The translations under genes were made by a program, and so were the position numbers. This document shows, piece by piece, positions 36,645 through 45,414 of a DNA stretch of 64,000 bases (within the stretch, counting starts at the first letter, position 1; every line of letters begins with the position of its first letter). Origin of the DNA: Candidatus Methylobacter oryzae (GTDB taxonomy: Bacteria > Pseudomonadota > Gammaproteobacteria > Methylococcales > Methylomonadaceae); contig NZ_RYFG02000101.1 of NCBI RefSeq assembly GCF_003994235.2, positions 1 to 64,000 of the forward strand, in the 5' to 3' direction. Under the pieces are notes generated by a model. That model was not told the origin of the DNA. It did no database searches and saw only the letters and a list, made by a program, of their open reading frames with translations.

Positions 36645-37636
36645 ACCTCAGTTCGGTTTAAGCATTTACAAGAAAAGGCAGTAAATCCGCGTCCCTCAAG
36701 TCAAGAGCGGGCTTTTTTTCCTGGTACGAGTAAGCGACCAAACACGCCACGACATTCGCCAAGTAATTGTACAAAGAGCGGTGACGGGAATGCTCAAGAT
36801 CGAAAATGTTTTTTAACTGGTCATTGATGGTTTCAATGATGCTGCGTTTGCGCAGCATCAATTTATCAAATGCGTCAATATGTTGATTTTTCATATTTTT
36901 CTTCAATGTCGTCACCAGCTTGATATTGCGCTCCGCCAATTGTTTACCCAGCTTTTTGGAAATATAACCCCGGTCGCCAAACAGTTTGCCGATCAAGGAC
37001 TTGACCAGTTTCGGCACGGGTTTCCGGTCATCGACATTGCCCGGCGTTATACAAAAAGACAGGATTTCGCCCCGGTCGTTGACAACGAGGTGTAGCTTGA
37101 AACCATAAAACCAGCCCGTGGAGGACTTTCCACGCCCGGCCTGTTCCTTGAAGGTTTTGTGGCGCGGGATACGGATATTTTTACAGACCGCAAGCGGCGT
37201 GGAATCAATGAAGGCGATACCCTGCGAGTTGCCGCAGCGGCTGAGCATAAAGGCCGTCAGCGGCACCAGCAGCCTTGGCAGAAGCTCGATAAAGCGATTG
37301 TAACTCAGCAACTTAGGGAACGCCTCCCGCCAGGATACTTGCACAAGTCTTTGATAAAACCACTTGAAAGTTCGATAGCCCGATTCCTGGTAGTACACCA
37401 AAATACTGAGCATTTCGCTGTAGCTCATGCGCGGTGCGCGCTGACGTTTCTTGTCTCCTTGGATGAGCTGTAGCTTTTGCCATTCGGGGATAAATGTCCG
37501 GCAAAAATCGTCTACGTCGCAGTAAATTTGTGTTATTTTCATGGCTGGCAGGTTTTTGGAAAGAAAAATGGTGTTAAAACTGCATTTTTCCCTATTTTTT
37601 CAAAAACCTGCCAGTTTTCTTATCCCGAACTCAGGT
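36645..37636 (-). mobile_element. IS982-family insertion sequence, complete
   Basis: A 992-bp element bounded by 18-bp imperfect inverted repeats (left ACCTCAGTTCGGTTTAAG, right complement ACCTGAGTTCGGGATAAG, 15 of 18 matching). It is flanked by a 7-bp direct duplication TATATTA (36638-36644 and 37637-37643). Size, ends beginning ACC and transposase family agree with IS982. Inside the right end, CTGGCAGGTTTTTG near 37545 and CAAAAACCTGCCAG near 37602 form an extra inverted repeat around the transposase promoter. It sits between genes and disrupts nothing obvious. Confidence 0.88.
36658..37542 (-). CDS. IS982-family transposase
   Basis: A 294-aa DDE transposase of the IS982 family (MKITQIYCDVDDFCRTFIPE start). 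Catalytic residues are visible: D in AFIDSTPLAVCKN, D in LFGDRGYIS and E in RSIIETINDQLKN. The frame is intact and fills the element, so it may be active. It cuts and pastes the surrounding IS. Confidence 0.93.
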   Translation of the reverse strand: MKITQIYCDVDDFCRTFIPEWQKLQLIQGDKKRQRAPRMSYSEMLSILVYYQESGYRTFKWFYQRLVQVSWREAFPKLLSYNRFIELLPRLLVPLTAFMLSRCGNSQGIAFIDSTPLAVCKNIRIPRHKTFKEQAGRGKSSTGWFYGFKLHLVVNDRGEILSFCITPGNVDDRKPVPKLVKSLIGKLFGDRGYISKKLGKQLAERNIKLVTTLKKNMKNQHIDAFDKLMLRKRSIIETINDQLKNIFDLEHSRHRSLYNYLANVVACLVAYSYQEKKPALDLRDADLLPFLVNA

Positions 37637-38040
37637 TATATTAATAAATTGAGACTTTGTTCCAGTTAAACGGGTTAAGAGTTGATACGACTGCATTGAG
37701 GGAGAAGCTGGCGCCGATCCTAGTTAGACGTAGAGACATCAATAATGGCGGACGCGAATGATCTTAAGAGGGCACGGATGCGACGGATTCTTACAGGGTT
37801 AACTTCTTAAGTAATCTGGCCAAATTTTGGAGTGCAAGCTCTGCTTGCAAAGCAGGCGGAGCCTGCACTCCGGCTTTGAACGAGTGTTGGAAACTTAGTT
37901 TCAGGGACTTATCCGTGTCATCCATGTTCTCTTTTTTAGAGGCATATCAATGTTGTTAATGAATCACGGCACCTATGCTGCAACGTATTTTCCAAACCGC
38001 GGCACATGGCCGCAGTTTGTGAAGACGTAAGCAATCAGGA
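37637..38040. other. Intergenic stretch of about 400 bp without a supported gene
   Basis: Contains the right target duplication of the IS, and a hairpin-rich segment near 37832-37872 (GAGTGCAAGCTCTGC... and GCGGAGCCTGCACTC) that looks like a dispersed palindrome. No convincing reading frame is visible on either strand. Confidence 0.45.
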
Positions 38041-38787
38041 CTAACATCCCGCCGAAGCGAACCAAGTGGATAAAGGACCTACGTCCAGCAACCGGCCATT
38101 CGGCCCGACATAGTAAACATGACTATCGTTGGAAGAAATGCCGAGGTATGAATTCGTAGCCGGGTAGTAGCGATAAATATAAGGCGACAGCGTTTGCGAT
38201 GCGGAACCTTTAGGAGAAAATAATTGCGAGTAGTTGTTTTCCGCCCAATTAAAAAAGCAATCGTTGCGCGAAACTTGGGCAGTCGCGGTTATTGTCTCCG
38301 ATAGTATGCCGTGCCCTCCTTCCATCGGAAATACCGGCTTATGCCAGGATAAGTGGTACATGCAAGTCTGCCCCATCAGGCCGCCCGCAGAACAGTCCAT
38401 GTAGGCCAATTGCGCCTGATCCGTGGCGCCGAGCGTGGGATCCGCGGCATTAAAATTAATGATGACGGCAACGTTGTTGTTGACGGGCGGATTAGTGCCG
38501 ATTGCCGTTGTATTTAAGGCATAAACCCTGGCATTGATGCCGCCTTTCCCGTCGCTCTCGTAGCCCAGTTGATAATTGAGGATTTCCTTGTTGCCCATCA
38601 AGACATCGTCCAGTATGCCGTGCAGGTTGCTGACTTTTTGAGTCGCGGCATCGTAATCGAACGATCCGGTGAAGACAGTATCGTCCAGAAAGGTCACCGA
38701 GACTTCATAATGCCTGGTATCGGCCAGCGCGCTGTCGATGTTGGCAGCCATAATGAATAATGCGGTAAACAATATCAGTGGTTTCAT
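38041..38787 (-). CDS. Secreted protein with C-terminal 'TNSYLGISS' domain, end of the copper locus
   Basis: A 248-aa secreted protein. Signal peptide about 1-22 (ending SALA-D); start at 38787 because AAGGA precedes that ATG. The N-terminal part (about 25-170) is beta-rich, with a Cys pair (YMDCSAGGLMGQTCMYH) and an H/M-rich stretch (HLSWHKPVFPMEGGH) that could bind a metal. The last 75 residues form a domain with TNSYLGISS, HVYYVGPNG and a terminal SAGC, shared with the secreted protein at 43426-44427. Function unknown. It follows the OprC-like receptor by about 50 bp. Confidence 0.7.
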   Translation of the reverse strand: MKPLILFTALFIMAANIDSALADTRHYEVSVTFLDDTVFTGSFDYDAATQKVSNLHGILDDVLMGNKEILNYQLGYESDGKGGINARVYALNTTAIGTNPPVNNNVAVIINFNAADPTLGATDQAQLAYMDCSAGGLMGQTCMYHLSWHKPVFPMEGGHGILSETITATAQVSRNDCFFNWAENNYSQLFSPKGSASQTLSPYIYRYYPATNSYLGISSNDSHVYYVGPNGRLLDVGPLSTWFASAGC

Positions 38788-38839
38788 TGTAATTTTCCTT
38801 AGCGGTTTTATTTCGCAGATGATCATAAGCCTCAAATTC

Positions 38840-40975
38840 TCAGTAGGTCAGCGTCATACCGACATAGACCGATCTTCCCAGACCGGGTAGATTGTTGGTA
38901 TTGGCTCGGGACGAATTCAGCGTCATCGCATTTTGATCGCCAATATAGACGCCGGACAACGGATAGTAATATTGCTTGTCGAGAATATTGTCCAGGCCGA
39001 CGTCGATGGCGAGGTGTTTCCATTGATAGCCGGTTTTAGCGTTTAACAGAACGTAAGCAGGCGTACGCAGCTCGTTTCTAATCGCCTGTACATCGCCTTT
39101 GGCATCGACGAATTGCATTTCCAAACCGTTCTTCCACCCTTCCCGTTCATGATCCAAACCCAGTTTAAGATTGAACGGCATCATGTGATAAAGGTTGCCG
39201 CCATCCATTCGCCGGCCATTCACGTAGCTCATAATTGAGTGCGTGGAAAATTTTCCGAATGTTTTATCGCTGTACAAATCGGCCCTAGCGCTGACGTCGA
39301 CACCCCAAAGCCGCGCATCGTGATTAGCCATTTGCAGGTAATAGAAACCATTGTTGGGCTGGCGGCATTTGCTGCAGCGGTCGGCGTCGATAAAGTTTTC
39401 AACATAGCTAAAATAAGGCGTGACCTTTAAGCCCCAAGCATCTTTCTTAGGATCGTTAAAATCCGCGGTAAAGCTGATGTTGTGCGCTGTTTCCGGCTTC
39501 AGGTTCATATTGCCGACATAGCCGTTGCCGTCGCCGAACCAACCGACCATCGTCATCTGCATCGGGCTCGTGTTCCACGGGTACAGCTCGTGCAACGACG
39601 GGGCACGGTTTTTGCGCGCGTAACCGAACATATATTGTCCCCAATCATTCGGCGTAAACTGCATTAACGCGGTCAAATCAAAAGTATCGTAAGTCCGTTG
39701 ATGGTCCAACGCATTGAATGCCAGCGCCTGGTTATAATCGGCAGTAACATTGTTGTAAGCCTGGACATTGCCGGTATCGGTCATCGTATGATCGTACCTG
39801 AGCCCCAACATGCTTTTCCATTGCGCAGTCCACTCCGACTCCCACTCGGCAAAGGTGCCGACACGGTCGCGCGTGGCGTTGTTCAGGTTAAAGAAGGTAT
39901 TGGGCCCCATCATGCTCGGCAATGGCGAAGTAGCCGGCCAAAAGTCGTTGATCAAGCTGCTGTGGAATTCGTTGCCGAAACGAAATGTTTGCTGTTCGCC
40001 GAACGGTATTTCGGCTTGCAGCTTATAGCCGTGGTTCCTGCCGCGCGTTTCCATCGGCATCGGTTCCGGCGCGCGTCTGTCGCCCTCATAATCCATGGTA
40101 TGGCTGGTATTCTCCAGGTACAGCTTAGCGTCCAGGTTACCCCAATCGAACATGCCCTTATAATGAACATTGCCGAAAATACTGTCGTTATTGGTCAAGT
40201 CCATCCGTGCGGTCGGGAAGCCTTGATAAGGAATATGCTGTTGCCCGCCTTTGATCTCCAGCAAGTGGTCATCGAATTTGAACGACAGCGCGGCCGCGTG
40301 GTTTTGATTTTCATAAGCGCTGGAATGCACGACGTTGCCGTTACCATCCTTGTAATTGCGGCTTTGCGTATCCGAGCCGGTGTAATCCAGCCTGACGTGC
40401 TCGTTCGCAATCCCGGCCGCGATGCTGCCGCCGAACGAATCGCCATTGCTGCGGTAAAACGACGACATTTTGCCGCTCAGCAGAATATTCTTGCCCGGCT
40501 CGGCAAATTCCGGCCTAGCCGATTCGACAGAAATCGTTCCGGCAATACTGTCCCCGCCCATGCTGACCGGGGTAACGCCCTGTAAAACCGTGATATTGCC
40601 GACGTTGGTACGGTCGATATAAGACAGCGCCGGATTCATATGATTCGGACATATCGAATGCACGGTCATGCCGTTAACGTCGATTTTGATCCGGTTATCG
40701 TTTAAGCCGTGAATGATCGGCAATGAAGACACCCCGCCGCCGGCTTGAAAACTGAGCCCCGGAACGTCCTCCAATAATTTTGCGGTATCGGCGACTTGAG
40801 CTTGTTTTGCGGCAATGTCGTCTGCCGACATTTCCTGTTTGTCCGACATCGCCGAGGAAGAGGCTTTACCGGTAACAATGATGTCTTCAAGAAAGGTGAT
40901 GCTATCGTCGGCGTAAGCGGCCGGACAAACCGTCAACGCTAACAGGCTTAAAGTAAATAATGGACTTTTGTTCAT
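38840..40975 (-). CDS. TonB-dependent outer-membrane receptor, OprC/NosA-like (copper uptake)
   Basis: A 711-aa TonB-dependent receptor: signal peptide (1-22), TonB box region (ITFLEDIIVTG), plug domain (about 45-155) and 22-strand barrel ending in an aromatic-type strand (VYVGMTLTY). It carries C109-x3-M113 in SICPNHMNP of the plug and H292-x-M294 (SHTMDYEG) in the barrel. Pseudomonas OprC binds copper through C143, M147, H323 and M325; both spacings match and the separation is nearly the same (183 against 180 residues). I infer a copper importer, which fits a methanotroph's copper need. It follows the di-haem peroxidase by 16 bp. Confidence 0.85.
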   Translation of the reverse strand: MNKSPLFTLSLLALTVCPAAYADDSITFLEDIIVTGKASSSAMSDKQEMSADDIAAKQAQVADTAKLLEDVPGLSFQAGGGVSSLPIIHGLNDNRIKIDVNGMTVHSICPNHMNPALSYIDRTNVGNITVLQGVTPVSMGGDSIAGTISVESARPEFAEPGKNILLSGKMSSFYRSNGDSFGGSIAAGIANEHVRLDYTGSDTQSRNYKDGNGNVVHSSAYENQNHAAALSFKFDDHLLEIKGGQQHIPYQGFPTARMDLTNNDSIFGNVHYKGMFDWGNLDAKLYLENTSHTMDYEGDRRAPEPMPMETRGRNHGYKLQAEIPFGEQQTFRFGNEFHSSLINDFWPATSPLPSMMGPNTFFNLNNATRDRVGTFAEWESEWTAQWKSMLGLRYDHTMTDTGNVQAYNNVTADYNQALAFNALDHQRTYDTFDLTALMQFTPNDWGQYMFGYARKNRAPSLHELYPWNTSPMQMTMVGWFGDGNGYVGNMNLKPETAHNISFTADFNDPKKDAWGLKVTPYFSYVENFIDADRCSKCRQPNNGFYYLQMANHDARLWGVDVSARADLYSDKTFGKFSTHSIMSYVNGRRMDGGNLYHMMPFNLKLGLDHEREGWKNGLEMQFVDAKGDVQAIRNELRTPAYVLLNAKTGYQWKHLAIDVGLDNILDKQYYYPLSGVYIGDQNAMTLNSSRANTNNLPGLGRSVYVGMTLTY

Positions 40976-40991
40976 ACGCTATTGTTATTGT

Positions 40992-43196
40992 CTAGGGCGC
41001 CAAATAATCGGCGAAGGGTTGCAGCGGAACCGCCGTACCGCTTGCACCGACGGCAGGAATCGCCAAGAACTGGTCTTTCGCCTGGTTCGGGTACGACGCG
41101 TAGGGCACCGTAAAGGCTTGGTCGCCTTCATGCCCATGCGGAATAAAAATCTCGGGATGATCGAAAGGCGCTTGCTCGTAACGAACGCGATCGTCGGTTA
41201 ATGTTTTCAGGAACGCGATCAAATCCGCGCGGTTTTGCTCCGAGAATTGCAAGTTATGCAATTGAAAGACGCGGGTCACTTGTTTCGCATCGTTGTTAAA
41301 ATTACCGCCTCGGGTATAAAACTCGAGCACTTGTTCCAAGGTCGCCATACTGCCGTTATGCATATAAGGCCCGGTCAGCTCGACGTTACGCAATGACGGC
41401 GTTTTGAAAGAGGCATTTACCTCGGCGGCCATTTTTGTTGTATCGGCATTGTTCAACTCGCTGAGCGCCGCTTTAGCGGTCGGAAGAAACGCATGGCTTG
41501 CCGCCGATAAATAGCAGTTTTCCGTACTCTGCGGCTGGGGTTTAATGCCGTCGCCGGGAGTAAATAAGCTGTCGGCCTGATAAGGCGGCTGGAAATTTAG
41601 CGCAAATTCTTCCTGAAAATCGCAGGCACGTACCTTGCTGACGTCGGCATCCGTTACTTTATCGGTATTTCCGGCTAAATGTTGCAGGTATTGCAGACTG
41701 AAAGATAAGGGATTGCCGAAATCGTCGACGCCGCCGAGCCCTATGTCCGCCGATTGTTTCGCAACGCCAGTAGACGCGAAACCGGTATCGTAAAACGCGG
41801 TAACCGCTTTATTACGAACGAACAGCGGAATGCGGTCGACCACATTCGTTGTCGTACTGATATAAAACGTCGGTTGGCCGAAAACTTCGGGGTGGATCTG
41901 AGCTAAAGCCGCATTCGCGTTGACCGAGGCGGCAGTGAAATTCGGCCCCAAATGGCAGAGGGCGCACATGTTCACCCGGAATTGTTCCAAGCCGTTCAAC
42001 TCGGAAGCCGTCAAGTCTATCGGTTGATTGTTCGCATCGCGCCGGCTGTTATCGAACGGAGCTTGGTCGGAAATCAGCGTGCTTTCATAAAGCTGAATCG
42101 CCAAACCGAAAAACATCCCAAAATTGGCTTCCATCTGGTTGTAAGGCGAACCGCCGCTTGGACTGCCGAATTCTCCCGTTCCTGTGTAGGACCAGTATTT
42201 TTGATCGAAAGCCTGCCTGATCAACTCCCCGTAAGTTATGTTAAGTCCGGGTTTTAAATTTCCCGGACTGCTGAAACTCAAACTTGCCAACACACTGTCG
42301 GCCCAGTGCACCCGTTGATGCTCCAGCGGCCGGCGCGACACTAATTTTCTGCCGATGTCTTTCAGCGTCCGTTTTTTACAAGTCATTTCCGTCGCATTTA
42401 AAGGAGGGCCCATAGCCAGCGAGGCCAGCGAGGAATTGATCAAGTGCAGGCGTTCCTTGCCGACCTTTCCGGCATTATCCTTGACCCACACGCCGGCATC
42501 GGAATCGCGTTCGCCCCAAGGGCTGCTGCCGTTAAACACATTGTTCGCGCGGCCGTCCCAAAAACTGCGATGGTTGAAAATCGCGTTGATCACGCTTGGC
42601 GCATTACGTGGTGTAACCTGCCGGGTGCCGGTATTTCCGGCATGAAACAAGGCATCGGCGTCGCGCTTGCAATCGTCGACCATGTCGGTACGGCTCACCG
42701 TCCTGAACTCGCCGCCGAAAGTGCCTGCCGATCCGACAACGTTGTCGATATCGAAAATAATTGGAGAAAACTCTTGCAGGGGATTCTGCCGTTGATGCAA
42801 CGGAAAGTCGCTTAATCTCAGCGTTTGATTGGCTCCCAACAAGTCATTGACTGCGGAAACAGCAAATTGCCGGCTGTTTGACGGTGTCGATTGACCGCCG
42901 GGAGCAATCTGGTTTTTTATCCGGCGATCCGCGCCGCCGTGGAAGTGGCAAGAAGCGCAGGCCATGCCGTCGCTGCCGACATTGATATCCCAAAACAGCG
43001 CCTTGCCCAACGCAATAGCGGCCGTCTTATTGACTACGATAGGACTGGAGCCGTCCACCAAGCCGGGTACTTCCGGTACCGGCAAATATTTCAGGCTAAT
43101 CGGCATAGGGCCAAGCGCCAATGCTTCAGCGCTGCATTGAGGCAGCCAGACCCATGATAGAAATATGGCCACTAGGCCATGACGAAAAACGGCCAT
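40992..43196 (-). CDS. Large surface-type di-haem cytochrome c peroxidase (MauG/SACCP/CorB-like)
   Basis: A protein of about 734 aa with signal peptide (MAVFRHGLVAIFLSWVWLPQ...SAEA). The start at 43196 is preceded by GGAGA; an earlier ATG at 43286 would add 30 non-signal residues. It has two haem c motifs, CASCHFHGG (N-terminal) and CALCHLGP (C-terminal half), and conserved stretches NAPSVINAIFNHRSFWDGR and TPSLRNVELTGPYMHNG. This is the bacterial cytochrome c peroxidase/MauG superfamily, in the size class of methanotroph surface-associated peroxidases (SACCP, CorB). MauG-like enzymes can oxidise tryptophan of partner proteins. It is followed by the OprC-like receptor. Confidence 0.82.
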   Translation of the reverse strand: MAVFRHGLVAIFLSWVWLPQCSAEALALGPMPISLKYLPVPEVPGLVDGSSPIVVNKTAAIALGKALFWDINVGSDGMACASCHFHGGADRRIKNQIAPGGQSTPSNSRQFAVSAVNDLLGANQTLRLSDFPLHQRQNPLQEFSPIIFDIDNVVGSAGTFGGEFRTVSRTDMVDDCKRDADALFHAGNTGTRQVTPRNAPSVINAIFNHRSFWDGRANNVFNGSSPWGERDSDAGVWVKDNAGKVGKERLHLINSSLASLAMGPPLNATEMTCKKRTLKDIGRKLVSRRPLEHQRVHWADSVLASLSFSSPGNLKPGLNITYGELIRQAFDQKYWSYTGTGEFGSPSGGSPYNQMEANFGMFFGLAIQLYESTLISDQAPFDNSRRDANNQPIDLTASELNGLEQFRVNMCALCHLGPNFTAASVNANAALAQIHPEVFGQPTFYISTTTNVVDRIPLFVRNKAVTAFYDTGFASTGVAKQSADIGLGGVDDFGNPLSFSLQYLQHLAGNTDKVTDADVSKVRACDFQEEFALNFQPPYQADSLFTPGDGIKPQPQSTENCYLSAASHAFLPTAKAALSELNNADTTKMAAEVNASFKTPSLRNVELTGPYMHNGSMATLEQVLEFYTRGGNFNNDAKQVTRVFQLHNLQFSEQNRADLIAFLKTLTDDRVRYEQAPFDHPEIFIPHGHEGDQAFTVPYASYPNQAKDQFLAIPAVGASGTAVPLQPFADYLAP

Positions 43197-43425
43197 GGCT
43201 CTTCTCCAAAATAATCGTTTCAGAGGCGTTATCAAGCAATCCAAAACGCACTCAAACATATATAACCATATGAAAATAAAGCACAACCAGTTTTTAACAA
43301 TAAAATTCCGGGCAATACCGCCGCACTGCCTGGAATCTTGATCTCCGAAAAAACCAAAATCCGCCGCTTTGCTGGATCATGGCATTGCCGAGCACGATCC
43401 ATACGCCCGGCAATGGCGGTTAATC

Positions 43426-44427
43426 TTATTTACATCCTGCGGCCATCATCAAGCCGGCAGCAGCTCCTTGATCTTGCATCTTGCCGTCGGTCCCAACGTA
43501 ATACAGATGGTTGTCGGTAGAAGATATGCCTAAATAGGAATTAGTTCTTGAGTAACCGCGATAATAGTAAGTCGTCACCGATTGAGACGGCGCGCCTGTC
43601 GCAGGCAACAAATCCGGATGTGCCTTTTCTTGCGCATTTAATAAACAGTCGGAAGCCGGTGTCCCTAACGCGGAAACCTTAACATCTATCGGCGTACTGC
43701 CAGCCGTATCATTGGTGTTGGTGCCGCCCAAAAAGATCGTGTAATAACCCGGCGCCAAATTAACCAGTGTTAAATTAGCGTAGTTTGTGTTGCCTTCGGT
43801 AGCAATGTTGCCGAAAACGCCGTTTTCATAAAGATTGTCGATACTGGTGTCGTTAGCGCCGGCTTTGATAACTCCGCCAAAACCATTGATATATTCAATT
43901 CCGGAACCGTTAACATAACCCAGCGTTTCAACAATACCGTTAACCGTCGTATTACCTGTCAGAGAACCGGTAACCGAATCGTCGGTTGCCCAAACAACAC
44001 CTGCCGTTCCGGCTTGTCCGACTTGGTTGAAGCTATGAATGGCATCCTTAGTGTCGGCCGGCGTACCGGTACCGGTACCGGTAAAACTGCCATCCGTTCT
44101 GTAAACGGTAAAACCCGGCGCGTTGGTCGTTGGCGACGTTAACGTAACAAGCACGGTAGATCGGGTTGGCACATTAAAACTCAGCCATGCTCCCTGCATG
44201 CCCCATGCGTTGTTTTTTAAAGCCGGGTTGCTGGTGTAGCTGTTTTTATTAGAGTTTGCTGCAATGGCCTGAATAGTGGTGCCGGGTTCGACTATGCTAT
44301 CGCCGTTAAACCATTTACTACTGGTGGATGCGGACATATCCATCCCAGCCGCGGATGCCCCCATCGCAACCGTTAAGCCGGCCGCGATTAATGTAGTTTT
44401 AAAAATAGGCTGAATAGCGTTATTCAT
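43426..44427 (-). CDS. Secreted protein with C-terminal 'TNSYLGISS' domain, head of the copper locus
   Basis: A 333-aa exported protein. The start at 44427 follows GGAGAAC and begins a clear signal peptide (MNNAIQPIFKTTLIAAGLTV...ASAAG). The N-terminal 250 residues are a Gly/Thr/Asn-rich beta sandwich (SSKWFNGD, NAWGMQGAWLSFNV). The C-terminal domain (about 255-333) shares TNSYLGISS, HLYYVGTDG and a final AAGC with the protein at 38041-38787. Its place before a CorB-like peroxidase recalls corA-corB of Methylomicrobium album, but I see no W-x-H site as in MopE/CorA, so I do not assign CorA. Neither role nor ligand is shown by the sequence. Confidence 0.72.
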   Translation of the reverse strand: MNNAIQPIFKTTLIAAGLTVAMGASAAGMDMSASTSSKWFNGDSIVEPGTTIQAIAANSNKNSYTSNPALKNNAWGMQGAWLSFNVPTRSTVLVTLTSPTTNAPGFTVYRTDGSFTGTGTGTPADTKDAIHSFNQVGQAGTAGVVWATDDSVTGSLTGNTTVNGIVETLGYVNGSGIEYINGFGGVIKAGANDTSIDNLYENGVFGNIATEGNTNYANLTLVNLAPGYYTIFLGGTNTNDTAGSTPIDVKVSALGTPASDCLLNAQEKAHPDLLPATGAPSQSVTTYYYRGYSRTNSYLGISSTDNHLYYVGTDGKMQDQGAAAGLMMAAGCK

Positions 44428-45042
44428 TGCGTAGTTCTCCAAATAGTTACAGGTAGACAAGCTTTGTTTCAAAAAGAGTCGTTTCAGAGGAAAACCAAAT
44501 TATCGGTATCTATAAATTGAAAAATTACAGAACACGATCCTTCGGACATCACTCCTTTCAAACGAAGTTCAAGAACTTCAGCAATAATTACGCCAATAAA
44601 CGCAAATCCTCTACCGGCGCGGGCTCGGACGGTTATTATTAAGTTATTGGGGAAAATAATTTATGGCATATCACCGATCCTACATAATATAACTATGTTA
44701 TATAACGCAGTCCGGCACTAAGTAAGCAGATGTTAGGAATTCGCCCATACTGGGTAATTGGCTCAATTTCGTATTTATCGTCGGAAAGAAGAACAATGTT
44801 TTTATTGAAGACTAACGAGAAGCCTATGGTCTGTAATGGTTTGAAAAACCGGAGTTCATGATCTGCGGCTTACTTTGGAAGCTTGTATATTCAATCCCTG
44901 CCTCGTCGGCTAACGCGCTGGTATCTCTAAGGATAAAAGAAGCTATTCAGGGATGGAGTATACAATAAATTTATGCCCTGCGGCGCTGGCTTTTTGCAGG
45001 GCTTTGACGGATGAACTTAGGAAGGCAGGGTTGTAGCACGAA
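44428..45042. other. Intergenic region upstream of the copper locus, no supported gene
   Basis: About 600 bp of low coding potential. It contains the promoter region of the secreted protein gene (AT-rich, around 44500-44700) and a small hairpin (CCCTGC...GCAGGG, around 44975-45000). No frame is convincing. Confidence 0.45.
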
Positions 45043-45237
45043 TTACTTGTTCTTAACCGGATCGCCATCATTATCACCGACGAGAGTAAACAGCGGTATA
45101 TCTAACACTGCGCCGTCAGCTTCAATAGCTTTGGAGATACCGAAGAAAGAATTGACTCTCGGCTCGTAGCCGAAGGTACCAGTCTTGACGGTTTGCCCAT
45201 TGAACTTAAGTTCAAACAGTTTGAAGTCAGGCTGTAT
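45043..45237 (-). pseudogene. C-terminal scrap of an unidentified protein
   Basis: A minus-strand frame encodes about 64 residues ending at a TAA (45043-45045), with protein-like composition (FELKFNGQTVKTGTFGYEP, NSFFGISKAIEADGAVLDIP, TLVGDNDGDPVKNK). It is cut off by an in-frame stop at 45238 with no start codon. It abuts a transposase fragment on the other strand, suggesting that an insertion and deletion removed the rest. I do not recognise the family. Confidence 0.4.
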
Positions 45238-45340
45238 TTAGCTATTGACCAGGCCGCTAAGAAATGGGCCATGCCGATCCACAACTGGAAGTCCGCTCTA
45301 AAATCAATTTATGATACTCTACGAGAACCGGTTTTCAGGA
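45193..45340 (+). pseudogene. IS256-type transposase C-terminal remnant
   Basis: A short frame reads FEVRLYLAIDQAAKKWAMPI then HNWKSALKSIYD, which resembles the C-terminus of IS256/mutator-family transposases (KKWTMPIRNW...ALNQF). Only about 35-40 residues remain; there is no catalytic core and no recognisable ends. It marks an old insertion at the left edge of the accessory island. Confidence 0.5.
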
Positions 45341-45414
45341 GATTTTTAATTGCAGTGACACGGATATTCTTACATTTTCCTTTCCTAGTCCGCTTAATTA
45401 GTCAACTTGAACCC

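Noticed and set aside
39698-40585. 295-codon plus-strand frame opposite the TonB receptor
   Set aside because: The receptor frame has clear motifs and signal peptide; this frame has none and no start site context.
43426-44427. Naming this secreted protein CorA outright
   Set aside because: Position before a CorB-like peroxidase is suggestive, but the W-x-H copper motif of MopE/CorA is not seen, so only a neutral description is given.
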